Shown in pieces: positions 42,570 to 51,013 of a stretch of DNA of 60,931 bases (position 1 is its first letter; each line of letters opens with the position of its first letter). Location of the stretch: NCBI GenBank assembly GCA_963661945.1, contig CAVLDP010000012.1, forward strand, positions 1-60,931, in the 5' to 3' direction. The stretch comes from CAVLDP01 sp963661945 (GTDB lineage Bacteria; Bacillota; Clostridia; Lachnospirales; Lachnospiraceae). Under the pieces are notes generated by a model. The model was not told the origin of the DNA, did not search any database, and was given only the letters and a program-made list of their open reading frames with translations. The position numbers were made by a program, and so were the translations under genes.

Positions 42570-43922
42570 ATGAATACGAATGATACGACTAAGAAATTAA
42601 CTGACGGAAAACCCATGCAACTAATCCTGGATTTTTCACTACCCCTTCTTGTAGGCATGCTCTTCCAGCAATTCTACAGCCTCGTGGATACCATTATCGT
42701 TGGAAAATGCATCGGAACAAATGCCCTTGCAGCGGTCGGCTCAACCGGAGCCATTAATTTTCTGATTCTGGGCTTCTGTATGGGTGTATGCTCTGGCTTT
42801 GCAATCCCTATGGCCCAGCGATTCGGAGCCGAAGATTATCAAGGACTACGCCGCTATGTCGCCAATTCCATCTGGGTATCTCTTGTCTTTGCTGCCATTA
42901 TGACCTTCTTTGTGGTCCTATTCTGCCGGCCAATACTTGAGATCATGCAGACCCCAGACAATATTATCGATCAGGCTTATGCCTATATTGTCATAATATT
43001 TGCTGGAATCCCAGTTACCTATCTCTACAACCTGACCGCAGGTATTATACGTTCCCTCGGAGACAGCAAGACACCTGTCTATTTCCTCCTGTTAGCATCA
43101 GCCATGAATATTGTTTTAGATCTCATCTTCATCGTTGGACTGCATACAGGCGTAGGTGGAGCCGGTCTTGCAACCGTAATCTCTCAGGCTGTTGCTGGTA
43201 TTGCCTGCATTATATATATGCGGTCTCATTTTGAGGTTCTTAAGTTCAAGGAAGGGGAGCTCGCTCCTTCCAAGTACTACATCATAGGTCTCTGCAACAA
43301 CGGACTGCCTATGGGACTTCAGTATTCCATTACAGCAATTGGCTCCGTCATCTTACAGGCCGCAATCAACGGACTTGGATCTGATGCTGTCGCTGCAGTA
43401 ACAGCAGCCAATAGGCTTTCCATGTTCATCGTCTGCCCATTTGACGCGCTCGGTTCCACAATGGCCACCTACGCAGGACAGAATGTCGGCGCCGGCAAAT
43501 TAGTCCGCCTCAAAGAGGGACTAAAAGCCAGCTCCATTCTGGGGCTGGCTTACTCGCTCATCGCGCTTGTATTCCTATTCTTCTTCCGCAAATATCTCCT
43601 CCTGCTCTTCCTGAGTAAAAGTGAGGTAGATATCCTGCAAAATGCTGGACTATTCCTAATTGTACAGGCAGCCTTTTATTTCCCACTGGCCCTTGTAAAC
43701 ATCGTACGATTCGAGATTCAAGGCATGGGCTTCTCTGCCTTTGCCGTTATAGCAGGAGTCATGGAAATGGTTGCCCGAACCATCGTTGCCTTCACTATGG
43801 TTCCAGCCATCGGCTTCCTGGGGGCAGCCTTTGCAAGTCCACTGGCCTGGATTATGGCTGACATCTTCCTGATTCCAGCCTTTTTCTACTGCTATAAGCG
43901 ATTAGGGCAGAAATTCGATTAA
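42570..43922 (+). CDS. MATE family efflux transporter
   Basis: A 450-residue inner-membrane antiporter with about twelve membrane segments in two halves. The opening KPMQLILDFSLPLLVGMLFQQFYSLVDTIIVGK and the second half GLPMGLQYSITAIGSVILQAAIN are typical of the MATE group that exports cationic drugs using sodium or protons. GTG 42564 is in frame, but ATG 42570 is preferred. It converges with the ABC efflux operon, ending 2 bp before the permease stop, with no terminator between. Confidence 0.92.
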   Translation: MNTNDTTKKLTDGKPMQLILDFSLPLLVGMLFQQFYSLVDTIIVGKCIGTNALAAVGSTGAINFLILGFCMGVCSGFAIPMAQRFGAEDYQGLRRYVANSIWVSLVFAAIMTFFVVLFCRPILEIMQTPDNIIDQAYAYIVIIFAGIPVTYLYNLTAGIIRSLGDSKTPVYFLLLASAMNIVLDLIFIVGLHTGVGGAGLATVISQAVAGIACIIYMRSHFEVLKFKEGELAPSKYYIIGLCNNGLPMGLQYSITAIGSVILQAAINGLGSDAVAAVTAANRLSMFIVCPFDALGSTMATYAGQNVGAGKLVRLKEGLKASSILGLAYSLIALVFLFFFRKYLLLLFLSKSEVDILQNAGLFLIVQAAFYFPLALVNIVRFEIQGMGFSAFAVIAGVMEMVARTIVAFTMVPAIGFLGAAFASPLAWIMADIFLIPAFFYCYKRLGQKFD

Positions 43923-43924
43923 AT

Positions 43925-45178
43925 CTACTCATGTCTTAGGGCATCGATTGGATTTAGGTTTGCCGCCTGACGACTTGGCAATAATCCGAAGATAATTCCG
44001 ATTACCATAGAGAATGCTACAGACACTACTACTGCCGGTATACTAATCGCAACCGGGGTTCCACTCACATATGAGATAATCTGTGCCAGTCCAATGCCAG
44101 AGAGCACACCAAAGATTCCTCCCATAGAAGTAAGTACTACAGCTTCCGTCAGAAATTGAACCATAATCTTGGACTTTCGCGCACCAATTGCCTTCTTCAG
44201 TCCAATCTCTCCCGTACGTTCCGTAACGGATACCAGCATAATATTCATTACGCCAATTCCACCAACAAGTAGTGATATCGCAGCAATCCAGATTAACATA
44301 TTATTCGTCGATGAAGATAATTGTTGCAGCTGCGTTGCCTGCTCTAATAAGTCAACCGGCTGATACTTAATCGTCTCATCTTCTGGTGCAATATTGGCAT
44401 TCAGAACTTCCGCACAATCCTTACCAGCTGAAGTCATATCATCCGTAGATGTGGCGCGAAGCAGAACATTTTCTGGCTCATCATAATTATAGATAATGCC
44501 CCAATCCTCAATTGGAAGATAGATATTCCCGGAAGATACGCCATCATTATAAGTATAATAATCATTCAGACTATTGATGGTAGGCTCGAAGGTCCTGCGG
44601 CTTGCTACGACACCGATTACGCGAAATGGTTGACCGGAAATCTCAACCACCTGACCAAGCGGATCCTCACCACTGAACAGCGATTTCACTGCGTCAGAAT
44701 CCAGCAGGCAAACCTTGGCAAATGCCTTCTTATCCTCCTCGTTCCAGAGGCGTCCTTCCTTCACCGTAAGATTATCCGTAACAAAATAATTATCCTCTAC
44801 ACCGCGAACGTATCCGCTAAAGGATGTATTTCCTACATAGACGCCATCATATACCTGTCGCATCAGATAACGTGAAGCACTCTTCACCGTATCAATTGCA
44901 AGAATATCTTCCATTTCCTGATCTGTCACCTGATAAATTCCGCTTGGAATTCCACTCGATGACATATCATAGGACCACTCGTCCTGGTAGAGCTCCACGT
45001 CTACCGTATTAGAGCCTGATCCAATTAAATTCTCCTTGATTTGCTGATTCGTACCTTCAATTGTAGAAACAATTGCAATAATTGCTGCAATTCCAATAAT
45101 AATACCCAGCATTGTGAGAAATGATCTCATCTTATGTGTCCAGATGCCTCGGAAGGCCAATCTAATATTTTCTCCCAT
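43925..45178 (-). CDS. MacB-like ABC transporter permease
   Basis: The 417-residue permease has an N-terminal membrane helix (FLTMLGIIIGIAAIIAIVSTIEG), a large extracytoplasmic domain of about 220 residues and three C-terminal membrane helices, the MacB/FtsX layout. The C-terminal coupling region LKKAIGARKSKIMVQFLTEAV and the ending LNPIDALRHE are typical. It works with the ATPase and adaptors encoded upstream in the operon, probably exporting peptides or antibiotics. Confidence 0.92.
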   Translation of the reverse strand: MGENIRLAFRGIWTHKMRSFLTMLGIIIGIAAIIAIVSTIEGTNQQIKENLIGSGSNTVDVELYQDEWSYDMSSSGIPSGIYQVTDQEMEDILAIDTVKSASRYLMRQVYDGVYVGNTSFSGYVRGVEDNYFVTDNLTVKEGRLWNEEDKKAFAKVCLLDSDAVKSLFSGEDPLGQVVEISGQPFRVIGVVASRRTFEPTINSLNDYYTYNDGVSSGNIYLPIEDWGIIYNYDEPENVLLRATSTDDMTSAGKDCAEVLNANIAPEDETIKYQPVDLLEQATQLQQLSSSTNNMLIWIAAISLLVGGIGVMNIMLVSVTERTGEIGLKKAIGARKSKIMVQFLTEAVVLTSMGGIFGVLSGIGLAQIISYVSGTPVAISIPAVVVSVAFSMVIGIIFGLLPSRQAANLNPIDALRHE

Positions 45179-45186
45179 AGCCCCTC

Positions 45187-46722
45187 CTATTCAATGCTAT
45201 CCGTTTCTACGCATTTCGTTCCGGAAATAGCGCCTGTCCCATATGGAAAGGCCAGATAATCATTCATCGTGACATCCCCATCCAGGATCTCATAATAAGA
45301 TCCCCAAATCGTACGTCCGAGTGTAACAGGCACTCTCAGAAGACGTCCATCCTCTCCCTCTTTCATGACATAAGCTCCACTTGCATCCTCTCTCACGAAG
45401 AAGTTGCTCAAAAATAGTCCTGACTCCTCGCTGCTTGAGCCAATGGTTATATCCACCGCCGCTCCAAGAGATATTCCGCTATCATAGCTAAAGCTTGCCT
45501 TGAAGGCATAGACACTGACGTTAGAATTACCAGTCGTATAATAGTTTGAGTTTGCTTCCTTGCTCGGATAATCATCAATTTCTGTAATGACGCCTTCTGC
45601 CGTCGTTCCATCATCCCAAGATGTAATGGTCACCGAATCTCCTACAGAAACAGACTTTAGGTCCATCTCACCCAAGCTTCCTGATATGAAGTAATCATCT
45701 GTTCCTGAAATTGTAATCACCGGATTATTGTAGTTGATATTATGAGAATCCTGTACCTTCTTCACACTTCCTGAGACCTTGGCGCGAATCTCGCCGGTGT
45801 TAACATTTTCCTTGAGGTAAGTAAGCTGATTCTCAAGCATACGAACAGATAAATCCTCTTTCTGAACCTGGCTTCTTGCATCACTAATTGCCTCCGACAG
45901 CTCTTCTGCCGTATATCCAGACTCTGGCGTATAAGAACTTATAAGATTGCCATTCTCATCGTAGATATCCTTGCCCAGAAGTTCCTTGGTATCACCATCA
46001 TAGTAATAGGTACCAGCTGTCCAGCTATAAATACTTGTCTCTGCTTCCACGCGGTAATTCGTGCCATCATCTACAGACGGATCACTACCGGTATAGTTCA
46101 TAATCGTATTGCCATAGGTATCATAATAAGTAGTGGAAATGATATTGCCCTGATAATCATAAGAAAACTCTGCCACAAGATCACCGTCACTGTAGGTGAT
46201 TGGCACAGAATTGCCGTCCGCATCCTCAAAAGATTCCGTTACTGATCCATTGGCATAGAAGGTACGAAGATAGGTATATTCCTCTTCCTTCGTCGCATCA
46301 ACTGACTTGATTTTGCTCTGATCAGCAACCGGCTTCTCCTCTAGGAGACGGTTTAGCTTGACCTGATCTACTGCCAGCTGCTGCTTGGCCTGTTGCAGTT
46401 CAAGGGCCTTGCCAGCCACATCATCCTGCTCAGACTCCACTCGCATGAGAAGATCGCCCTCTTTAACCGAGTCTCCTTCTGCCACACAGATTTCCTTCAC
46501 CGGATTACTGCTTGAGGCATAGACCATCTGTGCCTGATCGGAGGTCACCGTTCCAGAGCTCTGAAGTTCATCCCCAAAGTATGAATCCATAGCATAATAC
46601 TGAAGCCCTACAACCTCACAGGTTGCCTTCTTGTCATGATAGACCTTCGCGCCATAGATAGCTGCTGCAGCAAGAAGGATTGCAAGTAGGATAATAAGGA
46701 TTTTCTTGAGATTCTTCTTCAT
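45187..46722 (-). CDS. Efflux adaptor (HlyD/MacA-like) with YD/YwqK-like insertion
   Basis: A 511-residue adaptor with one N-terminal membrane helix (about 8-24) and a split biotinyl-lipoyl/barrel pair (ICVAEGDSVKEGDLLMRV; EIRAKVSGSVKKV). Between the two coiled-coil arms (about 100-130 and 272-307) lies an insertion of about 140 residues rich in Tyr, Asp, Gly and Asn, with repeats such as YDYQGNIISTTYYDTYGN and DIYDENGNLISSY. These resemble YD or YwqK-type repeats and are not usual in adaptors. The tip domain that normally meets an outer-membrane channel has no partner in this cell type. Confidence 0.85.
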   Translation of the reverse strand: MKKNLKKILIILLAILLAAAAIYGAKVYHDKKATCEVVGLQYYAMDSYFGDELQSSGTVTSDQAQMVYASSSNPVKEICVAEGDSVKEGDLLMRVESEQDDVAGKALELQQAKQQLAVDQVKLNRLLEEKPVADQSKIKSVDATKEEEYTYLRTFYANGSVTESFEDADGNSVPITYSDGDLVAEFSYDYQGNIISTTYYDTYGNTIMNYTGSDPSVDDGTNYRVEAETSIYSWTAGTYYYDGDTKELLGKDIYDENGNLISSYTPESGYTAEELSEAISDARSQVQKEDLSVRMLENQLTYLKENVNTGEIRAKVSGSVKKVQDSHNINYNNPVITISGTDDYFISGSLGEMDLKSVSVGDSVTITSWDDGTTAEGVITEIDDYPSKEANSNYYTTGNSNVSVYAFKASFSYDSGISLGAAVDITIGSSSEESGLFLSNFFVREDASGAYVMKEGEDGRLLRVPVTLGRTIWGSYYEILDGDVTMNDYLAFPYGTGAISGTKCVETDSIE

Positions 46723-47397
46723 CTAATCCTCACCTCCCAGAAGCTTGCCATCAACGATTCTATGCTGCCTCTTGGCATGAGATGCGATATTGGCATCATG
46801 TGTAATCATAATAATGGTGGTTCCCTCATCATTCAGTTTCTGAAAGAGTTCCATCACCTGAGCTCCACTCTTCTGATCCAGAGCACCTGTTGGTTCGTCG
46901 GCTAGCAGAACACTCGGGCGATTCACTATCGCTCTTGCAATTGCAACCCTCTGTTTCTGACCTCCAGAGAGCTGATTTGGCTTAAATAAAACTCTCTCCT
47001 CTAGTCCAACACGAGTTAACGCTTCTCTTGCTCGCTCTTCTCGTTCCTTTTTCGCAACTCCAGCATAGCTTAGAGGCAGGGCAACATTTTCCAGAGCATT
47101 CTCTTCATTCATAAGATGAAAGCTCTGAAATACAAATCCAATAGAATGGAGGCGAAGATCCGAAAGCTGGCGGTCATTCATCTTAAGCACATCCTGCCCC
47201 AGGAAATGATACTCGCCGGAGGTTGGCAAATCCAGGCAGCCAATCACATTCATAAGTGTCGACTTGCCTGAACCAGACGGTCCCATAATCGCCACATACT
47301 CGCCCTCATCTACCGTAAGAGATACATCTCTAAGGGCGGCAACCGTAAGCTCCGCGTCTCCATATTGCTTGCAAATATGATCTAACTGGACAATCAT
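46723..47397 (-). CDS. ABC transporter ATP-binding protein (MacB/LolD type)
   Basis: The 224-residue ATPase, from ATG 47397, has Walker A GPSGSGKSTLMNVIGCLD, Q-loop IGFVFQSFHLM, signature LSGGQKQRVAIARAIVN and Walker B LLADEPTGALD. A longer frame to 47412 overlaps the upstream adaptor. It fits between the two adaptor genes with 1-nt spacings, so all four are translated as one unit. Confidence 0.93.
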   Translation of the reverse strand: MIVQLDHICKQYGDAELTVAALRDVSLTVDEGEYVAIMGPSGSGKSTLMNVIGCLDLPTSGEYHFLGQDVLKMNDRQLSDLRLHSIGFVFQSFHLMNEENALENVALPLSYAGVAKKEREERAREALTRVGLEERVLFKPNQLSGGQKQRVAIARAIVNRPSVLLADEPTGALDQKSGAQVMELFQKLNDEGTTIIMITHDANIASHAKRQHRIVDGKLLGGED

Positions 47398-47398
47398 A

Positions 47399-48625
47399 CT
47401 ATTCACCCTCATAAGCCGTCACGCAGCTCATGCCTTCCGTATAATCCTCCATTGGGTAAGCAATCTCATCCGACTTCTCTAACCCATCCGTAATCTCATA
47501 AGTCATAGACTCCTCATCATAATCACCAAGGGTCACATACTGCTTGGCAAGCTTACCATTTCTATCAATCCAGACAAAATAATCGCCATTCTCATCTGCA
47601 TCCAGATAATAATCATAGAGATGAACGCCATCCGACAAATCGACGCTCGACGTATCCTCGCCAACCTCAATATAGAGATGCTGGCCCATCATAAGTCCAG
47701 TCGCATCATCAAGTGTAATATAGAATGGATAATTGGTTCCTGTTGTGGAGGAAGACGTATCTACATACATAGAAGCATTCTCATCCGTGCTTGTCGTCTC
47801 TGTATCAATCTTCTCAATCGTACCGCTCCAGGTCGCAGTCTCATCCACACGCGAACGAAGTGTCACACGCTCCCCTACATTAATTGATGCAACATTCTGC
47901 TCATTAATCTTGCCCTTAACTCTCTTATCACCTTCCGCAAGAATTGTAATGAAATATCCATCCTCATTTACATTATTCTCATCCGCAATCTTAGAAATGG
48001 TTCCATTTGCTGGAGAGTTCACAACAGAATTATTCATCTTCTCCTGCTTATCACTGATTTCTTCCTTGGTCTTGGCAATCGTATTCTCGGAAATGGCAAT
48101 CGAGGTCTTCACCGATGATATCTGATATTCCAGATCCTCCTTCTCCTTGGCCTTCTCCTTCTGCTCCTTCTCAACCTTGGATTTTGCAATCTCATCCGTC
48201 AGAGTATCCACTTGCTTCTGATAATTCGCAATCTGTCGATTATAATCCTCTATCTGCAGATTCTCACTCTCAATGTCAAACATGAGATCCTTAATCTCCG
48301 ACTCGATGCTTCCTGTCTGATAGGAAAAAAGTGGATCTCCAACAGATACCGTATCGCCAACAGATACAAAGACCTGATCCAGCTTATATTCTGAGCCAAG
48401 TGTCACGCCTGTTGTCTCCTGTCCTTCCACAAGCCCCATATAGACATTGCCCGACAGACTCGTGCTAAGACCCATGATGTCACTAACAGACATACAATAG
48501 ATCTCCTCACTGGAATCGACATCACTATTCGATTGTCCAATTGGAAATAAGCCTAAGAAATAGGCCAAAAGAAACGCAATCACAGCAAGCGCTGCTACAA
48601 CAATGATAATAACTTTCTTCTTCAT
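47399..48625 (-). CDS. Second efflux adaptor subunit, first gene of the operon
   Basis: A 408-residue HlyD-like protein: membrane helix (about 4-26), short barrel region, a long coiled coil (about 135-200, rich in Lys, Glu, Ile and Gln, with KSKVEKEQKEKAKEKEDLE), then barrel domains and an acidic C-terminus. It differs from the second adaptor in lacking the long insertion. Two adaptors with one ATPase and one permease suggest either a heteromeric adaptor ring or one being a regulator. Confidence 0.85.
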   Translation of the reverse strand: MKKKVIIIVVAALAVIAFLLAYFLGLFPIGQSNSDVDSSEEIYCMSVSDIMGLSTSLSGNVYMGLVEGQETTGVTLGSEYKLDQVFVSVGDTVSVGDPLFSYQTGSIESEIKDLMFDIESENLQIEDYNRQIANYQKQVDTLTDEIAKSKVEKEQKEKAKEKEDLEYQISSVKTSIAISENTIAKTKEEISDKQEKMNNSVVNSPANGTISKIADENNVNEDGYFITILAEGDKRVKGKINEQNVASINVGERVTLRSRVDETATWSGTIEKIDTETTSTDENASMYVDTSSSTTGTNYPFYITLDDATGLMMGQHLYIEVGEDTSSVDLSDGVHLYDYYLDADENGDYFVWIDRNGKLAKQYVTLGDYDEESMTYEITDGLEKSDEIAYPMEDYTEGMSCVTAYEGE

Positions 48626-48656
48626 CCCTCTACCTCAATTTGTGATTCAACTGTAC

Positions 48657-48670
48657 TAATACAAGTATTA
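48657..48670. promoter_or_regulatory. Inverted repeat, possible operator of the efflux operon
   Basis: TAATAC-AA-GTATTA (perfect 6-bp arms) lies 32 bp upstream of the first adaptor gene and overlaps a possible -10 (TAATAC, with TTGCTT 16 bp upstream on the minus strand). No regulator gene is next to it. Confidence 0.4.
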
Positions 48671-48709
48671 CACCTAGTGAAGAAAAAAGCAATGATTTTT
48701 CAAGCACCC

Positions 48710-49396
48710 TCACCCGCAATAATCAATTCCTATTATGTCCTTCGTAAGCAGAGCCTCATACATCCTGTAGAAATCCTCCGCCGGAAGTATTCCAGGTGAC
48801 CAGGAACTTAGGTAATCCTCTGCTCTTAGGACATCAAAATCAAGAGACAGAAAAAGTGGCAGTTCTTCCTCCAACACGCTCTCAAGCCCCTCGTCTATAA
48901 TTGCTGTATCTTTCGGGGTCTGCACACTATAAATAGAAAGGCGCGAGTTAGATGATGCGTCGTCCCCAACCAATTCTCTGTCGCAGCCGAGAAGATAGAC
49001 TCTCTTCAGATGGGGGAGTTCCTCCATAGCTTCCCTAACCCAGCCTCCGCAGGAAGTTATTCCACCAAAAGCCGCCTCCTGCATATCAGGGTGGTGGTCA
49101 AACACAACAAGAGCGAAGTCCTCTGTAATTCTCTCCAGAAATAGAAGACTCATATAATGATAATTGCCATCGCCAATATAGTGAATCCCCTCCACAGGAT
49201 ACATAGCAAGCTGACAACTAATCTTCTGTCTTGCCTCTGGGTCCAGATAACAATTCGTACCAGAAATATTCGTAAAATCTAGCTCATAACAAGCGGATAT
49301 CTTCGTTCTAAAAAGGAGTTCCTCTCGCACATGCTCCATCCCGTATTCCGTCTCAGAAGACATCTTAAGTTCCAGATAATCTCGCCCTCTAACCAT
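48710..49396 (-). CDS. Arginase-fold (ureohydrolase) family protein, short
   Basis: A 228-residue protein with the three ureohydrolase metal regions in order: GDGNYHYMS (about 96-104), FDHHPDMQ (about 119-126) and FLSLDFDVLRAEDY (about 187-200). It is shorter than arginases and agmatinases (about 300), lacking part of the N-terminus and ending GIDYCG just where the family usually continues. Substrate unknown; a guanidino or formimino compound is likely. It is 1 base after the alarmone synthetase stop and is probably cotranscribed. Confidence 0.75.
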   Translation of the reverse strand: MVRGRDYLELKMSSETEYGMEHVREELLFRTKISACYELDFTNISGTNCYLDPEARQKISCQLAMYPVEGIHYIGDGNYHYMSLLFLERITEDFALVVFDHHPDMQEAAFGGITSCGGWVREAMEELPHLKRVYLLGCDRELVGDDASSNSRLSIYSVQTPKDTAIIDEGLESVLEEELPLFLSLDFDVLRAEDYLSSWSPGILPAEDFYRMYEALLTKDIIGIDYCG

Positions 49397-50146
49397 CTAT
49401 TCCATCCAATCCTCAAGCATATTATTCATATATTCCATCTTCTCCTCCGCCTGGTAAATGAGCTTACTGGCCTCTAGAAGCTCAAGCGAGAAGTCAACAT
49501 TGCCACCAATGCGGTCCTGATAGAGGGACTTATACTTGATATCATGCTCTAGAGACGCCCAAAGATCCATAGCCTCCGTACGAATCTGGATCTCAACAGG
49601 AACAAATTGTTTCTTGTTCATGAAGTAGACCGGAATTCGAATAATCATATGAAGACTGCGATAACCGTTCTTCTTTGGCTCAGCGATATAATCCTTAATC
49701 TCCACAACCTGAATATCATCCTGTGCTTCCAGTCGATCCTTAATCAGGTAGACGTCCTTGATATAAGGGCAGACAACGCGAACTCCTGCTATATCAAATA
49801 AATTATTGCAGGCAGAAGCCAGGTCCGTAGCAAGCCCCTTCTTCTCAAGCTTGCCAAGTATGCTCTTCATAGACTTAAGTCTGGTGTCTATATGATGGAT
49901 TGGGACCCTAAGTCCACGATACTTGAATTCATCCTTAATAATTGAAATTCTGGTAGCTGTCTCATTCATCGCAGCATTATACATACGAAGAATCGGGTCC
50001 ATAGTACGAGTAAATTCATCATTCAAATCGACAATACGCTTCATGTCGTCCACATAGCCCTTCACAGGTACTAACTCATGAATTTGAACCGACTTCTCCT
50101 CCTCGATTTGAACCTCTTCGATTTCTTCGATTTCCTCAATATCCAT
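49397..50146 (-). CDS. Small alarmone synthetase (GTP pyrophosphokinase family)
   Basis: A 249-residue RelA/SpoT synthetase-only protein that would make (p)ppGpp. Motifs are NLFDIAGVRVVCPYI (about 113-127), EPKKNGYRSLHMIIRIPV (about 155-172) and VEIQIRTEAMDLWASLEHDIKYK (about 184-206); no HD hydrolase domain is present, as in RelP/RelQ. The N-terminal 20 residues are a Glu/Ile repeat (MDIEEIEEIEEVQIEEEKSV) of uncertain purpose. The upstream region is cut by the N gap. Confidence 0.9.
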   Translation of the reverse strand: MDIEEIEEIEEVQIEEEKSVQIHELVPVKGYVDDMKRIVDLNDEFTRTMDPILRMYNAAMNETATRISIIKDEFKYRGLRVPIHHIDTRLKSMKSILGKLEKKGLATDLASACNNLFDIAGVRVVCPYIKDVYLIKDRLEAQDDIQVVEIKDYIAEPKKNGYRSLHMIIRIPVYFMNKKQFVPVEIQIRTEAMDLWASLEHDIKYKSLYQDRIGGNVDFSLELLEASKLIYQAEEKMEYMNNMLEDWME

Positions 50147-50199
50147 TTAGATTCTCCCTTCCAAAATCTAAATCCATTATAACAATCGCCTATAAATTA

Positions 50200-50209
50200 N
50201 NNNNNNNNN
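50200..50209. other. Assembly gap (10 N)
   Basis: Ten undetermined bases mark a scaffold join. The real distance, and even the adjacency, of the two sides is unknown. The promoter region of the alarmone synthetase lies at the left edge. Confidence 0.99.
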
Positions 50210-50253
50210 ATCTGTAAAAATTATATTAATTTTTTATTAAAAATGACCTTTCA

Positions 50254-50305
50254 TTGACTTTTCTGTCAAAAATAAAATACAATTAAATCAACAAAAAGAA
50301 GGGGG
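50254..50305 (+). promoter_or_regulatory. Promoter and ribosome site of the cytidylate-kinase-like gene
   Basis: TTGACT (50254-50259), 18 bp, TACAAT (50278-50283), with GAAGGGGG at 50298-50305 about 7 nt before the ATG. Confidence 0.75.
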
Positions 50306-50312
50306 TGTTACT

Positions 50313-50918
50313 ATGTATCCAGTAATTTCAATCAGCCGTGAGTTCGGCAGTGGTGGTCATAGTATTGCAGAGGCAGTAGCGAAGAAACTTGATATCCCAT
50401 TTTATGATGGAGCGATTGTCGATAAGGCAGCCATTTCCAGTGGCTATGCCAAGGAACTAATCGAGGAGCAGGGCGAAGATTCCACTTCTGCCAACAAATG
50501 GTTTGACATCAGTGCAGCAAGCGCCATGTATTTCCAGAGCCCACAGGACCAGATTTTCCTGGCTCAGCGCAAGGTAATCCTAGAAGCTGCTAAGGAAGGG
50601 CCATGTGTCATCGTTGGACGTTGCTCCGATTATATCCTTAGAAATGCAGAAATTCCATGTATGAATGTCCTAATCCACTCCGACATGGAGCACAGAATTG
50701 TACGAATTAACGAGCGCTATGGAACCATTAAGAATGTGGACACCAAGAAGCGTATCATCAAGAAGGATAAACAGCGACGCACCTATTATCGCTACTACAC
50801 CGACCAGTCCTGGGGTGATTACAGGAATTATGATCTCGCTCTTGATAGCGGCAATCTAGGGGAAGAGACCTGCGTAGATCTAATCTGCAAATTAGCAGAA
50901 TGCTTCCTCAACGATTAA
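50313..50918 (+). CDS. Cytidylate kinase-like family protein
   Basis: A 201-residue protein that begins YPVISISREFGSGGHSIAEAVAKKL (residues 2-26), the form of the family annotated as cytidylate kinase-like, and continues with ACVIVGRC-type PCVIVGRCSDYIL and KRIIKKDKQRRTYYRYYTDQSWGDYRNYDLALDSG. The nucleotide loop is GSGGHS rather than classical GKS, as in this family, so the substrate may not be CMP. It has its own promoter and terminator. Confidence 0.82.
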   Translation: MYPVISISREFGSGGHSIAEAVAKKLDIPFYDGAIVDKAAISSGYAKELIEEQGEDSTSANKWFDISAASAMYFQSPQDQIFLAQRKVILEAAKEGPCVIVGRCSDYILRNAEIPCMNVLIHSDMEHRIVRINERYGTIKNVDTKKRIIKKDKQRRTYYRYYTDQSWGDYRNYDLALDSGNLGEETCVDLICKLAECFLND

Positions 50919-50925
50919 GAAAAAT

Positions 50926-50964
50926 AAAAAGCTCTTGTTAGGGTGACCTAACAAGAGCTTTTTT
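50926..50964 (+). terminator. Terminator after the cytidylate-kinase-like gene
   Basis: Stem AAAAAGCTCTTGTTAGG paired with CCTAACAAGAGCTTTTT, loop GTGA, then TTTTT; it can work on both strands. Confidence 0.88.
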
Positions 50965-51013
50965 GATGTAACAAATTCTAACCAATAATTCTATAAATCA
51001 CACATTATCCTGA

